Assembly (NCBI RefSeq): GCF_002067135.1
Contig: NZ_CP020105.1
Span: forward strand, 2,666,001 to 2,730,000
From: Spirosoma rigui
Lineage (GTDB): Bacteria; Bacteroidota; Bacteroidia; Cytophagales; Spirosomataceae
Direction: 5' to 3'
DNA: 64,000 nucleotides
The translations under genes were made by a program, and so were the position numbers. Below are positions 26,273-35,200 of the stretch, piece after piece (the stretch's first letter is position 1; every line of letters begins with the position of its first letter). The notes beneath the pieces were generated by a model that did not search any database, had not been told where the DNA came from, and saw only the letters and a list, made by a program, of their open reading frames with translations.

Positions 26273-29200
26273 ATGCACACCTTTCTCTCGCTTCTGATTG
26301 GCTGGATACGCCAATTGCATTACTTCCTGTTCGGGCCTGACCTAACAGCTCCGGTCCCCAGTCCAGTGCCCATCGCCCAGTGGCATCGAGCCCTGTACCA
26401 GCCAAGAGCGGTACGGGATCGGTTGTACCTTATCGGTATGGCCTTGTTGTCGTTTATGCCTTTTGGAGCCAGGGCTCAGTTTGTATCGCTGAACGTACCA
26501 ATTGGTACAACGCCGAGCAGCTTCACGCAGAACTTCAACAGTCTGCCCAGTAGTGGTCTTCTCGACATCGGGATAACGACGGCTGGTTTGCTGGGAACGG
26601 GCGGCAACGGGATTTATTCGAACCAACTCCTGGTACGTGCCTCAACAGGAGCGCCTGATCTGCTTAATTTGGCTACTGGTCAATACAGTTTCGGCTCGGA
26701 TGCTACCGATCGGGCGCTGGGCTCCAACTCGAACCTTACCAACACGTCGTCGGGAGTAATACCAATCCGCTACGGTGTACTGATCCGGAATACGACGGGT
26801 TACCCGCTAAGTTCACTAGATGTATCGTATACGGGTGAGCAGTGGTACCGCGATGGAGATAGAGCGGCCCAGTCGCTGACGTTTGATTACGTACGAATGG
26901 GTACAACATTTAATGCCGTCAATGCATTGCTATTGCTTACCGGCGATGTTGCTACCCTGGGCGGAAATACATACACGCCTGTTTCCAGTTTGAGCTTTAC
27001 CAGCCCCAATTTTGTTCCAGGGTCTGCAACTGAACTGGATGGAAATGCAACTGCAAACCGGGATGCCCGTAAGGGTACGATCACGTTTGAGGACCCGCTG
27101 CCAGTAAATGCCTATATCTTACTTCGCTGGACAGATGTAGATGATTCGGAAGGATTCGGTGATCTTCTTGACACTGATCACAGCTTGGCAATCGATGATC
27201 TTTCGGTTACGGCTGCTATCATTAACTCAGCACCAACAGTCGTGGCGGGCGGTATTACTAACCCGCAAACGGCTACGGTGAGTTCTCCCTTCACGCTGAG
27301 GGCATCAGCTGGCTTCACCGACCTTGAGACACCCGGCTCGTTAACGTATGCCGCAACGGGGTTACCCGCCAGTTTGAGCATAAACGCAACAACGGGAGTT
27401 ATTACGGGGACCCCATCCACTACAGTAGGTAGTCCCTATACTGTTACGGTACGGGTTACTGATCCGCTGGGTTTAAGCGTAAGCTCCGGGTTTACCCTGA
27501 TCGTCGTACCCGCTAACATACCACCCATACTAACTGCTACTCCCATCACGACGCCCCAGTCGGCAACGGTAGGCGTAGCATTCAGTACGACAACGGCAGC
27601 CGCCTTCAGTGATCCTGATGGGGGTATACTGGCGTACTCGGCCACTGGTTTACCCTCGGGGGTAACCATCAGCCCAACAACGGGGGTTATTTCCGGTTCG
27701 CCAACGGTCAGTGGTGCTTTCTCCGTAACGGTTACGGCTAGAGACCCGGCCAACGGATCGGTCAGCACCTCGTTTGCACTGAACGTTAGCCCGGCTCCCC
27801 CCGCTGGCATTTCCATTACGGGCAATACGGTATTATGCGCCGGGCAGACCTTGACGTTGACGGCATTGCCCGTGAACATACCAGGTCTTGTTACTATATC
27901 GGCAGCTGCTCCAACTGGGTCAGTTACAGTCAATGGGACATCCATTACGGTAACGGGTTTACCATCCGGCGTTTCAACCTTAACGGTAACGGCAAGTGTT
28001 GCGAGTCTGTCTGTCGTGAGCGTACCCGTATCGGTAACGGTCAACGACCTGCCGATATTTACCTCGGCCCTGTCAACGACAGCCACGCCGGGCAGTTTGC
28101 TCACACTGGGCAGTTGTTCGCTGGGCGGTACGGTGAGCTACACGGTACTGGGTGGAACCAGCGCCGGCACCACCGGGAGCGGGTCACTGTCGCTGACGCC
28201 GGAACTGGCTGGTCAGTCGGTACGTATAGCCTGTACCGGTACCGCCTGTCCAAGTGCCGCAACGACCCTAAATCTACCTTCGCTGAGCGTAGCGCTGAAT
28301 GTTTCGGTACCATCCCTGGTCTGCGAAGGCCAGCCATTGTCGCTAACCTTACTGCCAACGGGTATCGATATTTCGAATCCATTACTGGCGGTAGGTATAA
28401 GCGGTCCGGCCAATCTGACGGTCAGTGCGCTCAGTCCATCGGGCGTTGTAACGGTGCAGGGTCTGCCCGCCGGATCATCGACACTAACAGTGAGTCTAAG
28501 TCTTTCCAGCTCGCAGATTGCTAGTGTGCAGGTACCGGTCAGCGTTTCGCCAACGCCCACCCAACCGACGCAACCAACGACGCTGACGATTACGGTGGGT
28601 AGTGAATTTGCGCTGTCGGCCTCGGCACTGTGCCCAACCGGTTCTTTACTGACGGTAGGAGGACTTACCGGATTGTCATCCATTCTGGTACCGACAGTAA
28701 CAGCCGGCACTCAGAGCTTGACCGTACTGTGCACCAATGGTAGCTGTTTGAGCTTGCCTACGGTAGTGAACGTTAATGTAGTGGCACCGGTACTGAGTGC
28801 GGTGGTATCACCCTCGGTCTGCGTGGGCACGCCCCTGTCGCTGACGCTGCTGCCAACAACGGGTATCGATCCGCTGGCACCGGGGCTGACCGTAACGGCC
28901 AGCACCAGCTCGGGCAGCCTGACGGTAGGAGCCCTGACCGATGGCGTTGTCTCCTTATCGGGGGGTAACCTGACGGCAGGGTTGAACCAGCCCCTGAGCG
29001 TGAGTGTGAACCTGGGCGGGATCACCCTGGCCAGCACAACACTGTCGATTAACGTCCTCGATACACCCCCAACGCCAACTCAGCCCGGCACCCTGACCGC
29101 AACGGTCGGCAATGTGCTCTCACTGACGGGCCTGTGCCCAACGGGTACGCTGGTGAGCCTGGGTAGCCTGACCGGATCGGGTTCGATTCTGGTGCCGACC

Positions 29201-32200
29201 ACCACGGCGGGTACGCAAAGCCTGACAGTGCTGTGCTCGAACGGCACCTGCGTGGGCCTGCCCACAATTGTGAATGTCGACGTGCTGGCACCGGTACTGA
29301 GCGCGGTGGTATCACCCTCGGTCTGTGTGGGCACGCCCCTGTCGCTGACGCTGCTGCCATCAACGGGCATCGATCCACTGGCACCGGGGCTGACCGTAAC
29401 GGCCAGCACCAGCTCGGGCAGCCTGACGGTAGGAGCCCTGACCGATGGCGTTGTCTCCTTATCGGGGGGTAACCTGACGGCAGGGTTGAACCAGCCCTTG
29501 AGCGTGAGTGTGAACCTGGGCGGGATCACCCTGGCCAGCACAACACTGTCGATTAACGTCCTCGATACACCCCCAACGCCAACTCAGCCCGGCACCCTGA
29601 CCGCAACGGTCGGCAATGTGCTCTCACTGACGGGCCTGTGCCCAACGGGTACGCTGGTGAGCCTGGGTAGCCTAACTGGGTCGGGTTCGATTCTGGTGCC
29701 GACCACCACGGCGGGCACCCAGAGCCTGACAGTGCTGTGCTCGAACGGCACCTGCGTGGGCCTGCCCACAATTGTGAATGTCGACGTGCTGGCACCGGTA
29801 CTGAGCGCGGTGGTATCACCCTCGGTCTGTGTGGGCACGCCCCTGTCGCTGACGCTGCTGCCATCAACGGGCATCGATCCACTGGCACCGGGGCTGACCG
29901 TAACGGCCAGCACCAGCTCGGGCAGCCTGACGGTAGGTGTCTTGACCAACGGCGTTGTCTCCCTGTCGGGGGGTAACCTGACGGCAGGGTTGAACCAGCC
30001 CCTGAGCGTGAGTGTGAACCTGGGCGGGATCACCCTGGCCAGCACAACACTGTCGATTAACGTCCTCGATACACCCCCAACGCCAACTCAGCCCGGCACC
30101 CTGACCGCAACGGTCGGCAATGTGCTCTCACTGACGGGCCTGTGCCCAACGGGTACGCTGGTGAGCCTGGGTAGCCTAACTGGGTCGGGTTCGATTCTGG
30201 TGCCGACCACCACGGCGGGCACCCAGAGCCTGACAGTGCTGTGCTCGAACGGTACCTGCGTGGGTCTGCCCACAATTGTGAATGTCGACGTGCTGGGTAC
30301 GCTGACGGCCAGTGTTCCTACGGCAGTATGTGTGAATCAGCCATTCTCGCTGACGGTGCTGCCCACGGGCTTCGACCTGACCCAGACGGGTATCGGCGTA
30401 ACGGTGACCACACCGAGCGGTGCTCTGACGGTGGGCGCGCTCAACAACGGTGTGCTTACCATCAGCAGTGGCGCCCTGACAGTGGGTCCAAACCAGCCGC
30501 TGACGGTGAACGTCACACTGGCGGGGCAGACCATTGCCAGCACGACGGTCAATCTGAACGTCCTGGCGCAACCTGCGGCCCCCACACCCGTGGCTGCGTT
30601 GACGGCAACGGTTGGTAGTGTACTTTCACTATCGGCTTCAGCGCTATGCCCAACAGGTTCCTTGTTGACGCTGGGCAGTCTGGATGGGTCAGGTTCTATC
30701 CTGGTTCCAACAACAACGATTGGTAGTCAAAGCCTGACGGTGTTATGTACAAATGGTACCTGCCTGAGTTTGCCGACGGTAATTGACGTATCCGTAGTAG
30801 CGCCTGTGTTATCAGTGTCGGCTACGGCGGCTATTTGTGTAGGGCAACCTGCTTCACTGACGATTTTACCGACCAATTTTGGTATAAACGATGGAATTGT
30901 CAGCCTGTCGATTACGGGGCCAGCCAATATCAACGTATCGGCAATTAATAATGACGGAGTCGTCACCATCACCGGTTTACCCGCTGGTAGCCAGGTACTG
31001 ACGATCACGGCTACAGTTGCCGGTGCTCAGGTAGCTACATTCCAGACACCGGCCATCATCGTAACGAGCGTTGCTGCACCAGCGATTGTATCGGCATCAG
31101 GAGGAACTTACCCCTCCGGTCAGACGTCGTTGACTGTTACGCAGAATACGGGTAACGTACTGTTTAATGCATCCTGCTCCAGTGGGACGTTCAGTTACAC
31201 GGGATCGGACAACAGCAACGGCACCGGCGGTACGATAACGGTACCAACAACGGCTACTGGTGTCTTCAGTTACACGGGCGTTTGTACAAGCAATTCGTGC
31301 GTTAGCGAGGCAACAGTTGTCAGTGTAACGGTTGTCGCTCCAATTAACAACGCACCGACGATCGTAGGCAACGGGCTGATCAGTCCGCAGTCAGCGACGG
31401 TGGGCGTGGGCTTCACGACCGAGACGGCGTATGCTTTCAATGATGATGGTACGCTGACGTACTCAGTGACGGGCCTACCCAATGGTCTGGACATCAACGC
31501 CACGACGGGTCAGATCACGGGCACACCCACGGTAGCGGGTTCGTTCACCGTCCTGGTGACGGCGACGGACGCAGCCAACCAGAGTGTGAGCGATGACTTC
31601 GTGTTGAACGTCGTGCCGGTTAACAACGTACCGACGATCGTGGGCAACGGGCTGATCAGTCCGCAGTCAGCGACGGTGGGTGTGGGCTTCACGACCGAGA
31701 CGGCGTATGCTTTCAACGATGACGGCACGCTGACGTATTCAGTAGCGGGCTTGCCTGCTGGTCTGGATATCAATGGTACGACAGGGGTGATCTCGGGTAC
31801 ACCCACGGTGAGCGGTCCCTTCACGGTGACGGTGACGGTGACGGACGTAGCCAATCAAAGCGTGAGCGATGACTTTGTCTTGAACGTATCGCCTGCACCG
31901 GTGGTCAACAACCCACCAACCATTGTTGGCAACGGGCTCATCAGCCCACAATCGGCAACGGTGGGTGTGGGCTTCACGACTCCGACGGCGTACGCTTTCA
32001 ACGATGATGGCACGCTGACGTATTCAGTAGCGGGCTTGCCTGCTGGCCTGGATATCAATGGTACGACAGGGGTGATCTCGGGTACACCGACGGTAGCGGG
32101 CTCGTTCACCGTCCTGGTGACGGCGACGGATGCAGCCAACCAGAGCGTGAGTGATGACTTCGTGTTGAACGTAGTACCGGTTAACAACGCACCGACGATC

Positions 32201-35200
32201 GTGGGCAACGGGCTGATCAGTCCGCAGTCGGCCACGGTGGGTGTGGGCTTCACGACCGAGACGGCGTATGCTTTCAATGATGACGGCACGCTGACCTACT
32301 CAGTGACGGGCCTACCCAATGGTCTGGACATCAACGCCACGACGGGTCAGATCACGGGCACACCCACGGTAGCGGGTTCGTTCACCGTCCTGGTGACGGC
32401 GACGGACGCAGCCAACCAGAGTGTGAGCGATGACTTCGTGTTGAACGTCGTGCCGGTTAACAACGTACCGACGATCGTGGGCAACGGGCTGATCAGTCCG
32501 CAGTCGGCTACGGTGGGTGTGGGCTTCACGACCGAGACGGCGTATGCTTTCAACGATGACGGCACGCTGACGTATTCAGTAGCGGGCTTGCCTGCTGGTC
32601 TGGATATCAATGGTACGACAGGGGTGATCTCGGGTACACCCACGGTGAGCGGTCCCTTCACGGTGACGGTGACGGTGACGGACGTAGCCAATCAAAGCGT
32701 GAGCGATGACTTTGTCTTGAACGTATCGCCTGCACCGGTGGTCAACAACCCACCAACCATTGTTGGCAACGGGCTCATCAGCCCACAATCGGCAACGGTG
32801 GGTGTGGGCTTCACGACTCCGACGGCGTACGCTTTCAACGATGATGGCACGCTGACGTATTCAGTAGCGGGCTTGCCTGCTGGCCTGGATATCAATGGTA
32901 CGACAGGGGTGATCTCGGGTACACCGACGGTAGCGGGCTCGTTCACCGTCCTGGTGACGGCGACGGATGCAGCCAACCAGAGCGTGAGTGATGACTTCGT
33001 GTTGAACGTAGTACCGGTTAACAACGCACCGACGATCGTGGGCAACGGGCTGATCAGTCCGCAGTCGGCCACGGTGGGTGTGGGCTTCACGACCGAGACG
33101 GCGTATGCTTTCAATGATGATGGTACGCTGACGTATTCAGTGACGGGCCTACCCAATGGTCTGGACATCAACGCCACGACGGGTCAGATCACGGGCACAC
33201 CCACGGTAGCGGGTTCGTTCACCGTCCTGGTGACGGCGACGGACGCAGCCAACCAGAGTGTGAGCGATGACTTCGTGTTGAACGTCGTGCCGGTTAACAA
33301 CGTACCGACGATCGTGGGCAACGGGCTGATCAGTCCGCAGTCGGCTACGGTGGGTGTGGGCTTCACGACCGAGACGGCGTATGCTTTCAACGATGACGGC
33401 ACGCTGACGTATTCAGTAGCGGGCTTGCCTGCTGGTCTGGATATCAATGGTACGACAGGGGTGATCTCGGGTACACCCACGGTGAGCGGTCCCTTCACGG
33501 TGACGGTGACGGTGACGGACGTAGCCAATCAAAGCGTGAGCGATGACTTTGTCTTGAACGTATCGCCTGCACCGGTGGTCAACAACCCACCAACCATTGT
33601 TGGCAACGGGCTGATCAGTCCGCAGTCGGCTACGGTGGGTGTGGGCTTCACGACCGAGACGGCGTATGCTTTCAACGATGACGGCACGCTGACGTATTCA
33701 GTAGCGGGCTTGCCTGCTGGTCTGGATATCAATGGTACGACAGGGGTGATCTCGGGTACACCCACGGTGAGCGGTCCCTTCACGGTGACGGTGACGGTGA
33801 CGGACGTAGCCAATCAAAGCGTGAGCGATGACTTTGTCTTGAACGTATCGCCTGCACCGGTGGTCAACAACCCACCAACCATCGTAGGCAACGGGCTCAT
33901 CAGTCCGCAGTCGGCTACGGTGGGTGTGGGCTTCACGACTCCGACGGCGTACGCTTTCAACGATGATGGCACGCTGACGTATTCAGTAGCGGGCTTGCCT
34001 GCTGGCCTGGATATCAATGGTACGACAGGGGTGATCTCGGGTACACCCACGGTGAGCGGTCCCTTCACGGTGACGGTGACGGTGACGGACGTAGCCAATC
34101 AAAGCGTGAGCGATGACTTTGTCTTGAACGTATCGCCTGCACCGGTGGTCAACAACCCACCAACCATCGTAGGCAACGGGCTCATCAGTCCGCAGTCGGC
34201 TACGGTGGGTGTGGGCTTCACGACCGAGACGGCGTATGCTTTCAATGATGATGGTACGCTGACGTACTCAGTGACGGGCCTACCCAATGGTCTGGACATC
34301 AACGCCACGACGGGTCAGATCACGGGCACACCCACGGTAGCGGGTTCGTTCACCGTCCTGGTGACGGCGACGGACGCAGCCAACCAGAGTGTGAGCGATG
34401 ACTTCGTGTTGAACGTAGTACCGGTTAACAACGCACCGACGATCGTGGGCAACGGGCTGATCAGTCCGCAGTCGGCCACGGTGGGTGTGGGCTTCACGAC
34501 CGAGACGGCGTATGCTTTCAATGATGACGGCACGCTGACCTACTCAGTGACGGGCCTACCCAATGGTCTGGACATCAACGCCACGACGGGTCAGATCACG
34601 GGCACACCCACGGTAGCGGGCTCGTTCACCGTCCTGGTGACGGCCACGGATGCAGCCAACCAGAGCGTGAGTGATGACTTCATCCTCAATGTTGTGCCAG
34701 CACCCGTGGTTAACAACTCGCCAATGATTGTTGGTAACGGATTGGAGAGTCCAAAATCAGGAACGGTTGGTGTGGGTTTGACCATCGAAACGGCCTATGC
34801 ATTTACCGATGACGGTGCGCTAACCTATTCCGCTACGGGCCTGCCTAACGGGGTAGTGATCAACCCAACAACGGGTGTGATTTCGGGTGCTCCTTCGTTG
34901 AGCGGTACGTTTGGTATCATTGTCACCGCTACGGATGTTGCTAACCAGAGCATCAGCGATGACTTCACGCTGAACGTAGTGAACCCAACGGCACCGGTCA
35001 GCTGTGGCAGCAGCAACCTCGACGGTTCACCGCTGCGGGCAACCATGCCGCTCTACGACTGTGCCCAGATCACCACCACGGGTGCCATCCAGTTCACCGG
35101 AGCGGGGGGCAACTCATCGGGTGGGGTGATCGAGTTCAGCGCCATCGGCATCACCGACTGGACCAGCAACTGCAACGTGGTTATCGACCGCGAAGCGCGC

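Noticed and set aside
31346..34981. Regular repeats that might be taken for CRISPR
   Set aside because: Units are 276-285 bp, contiguous, in one reading frame and code for Ig-like domains; there are no unique spacers.
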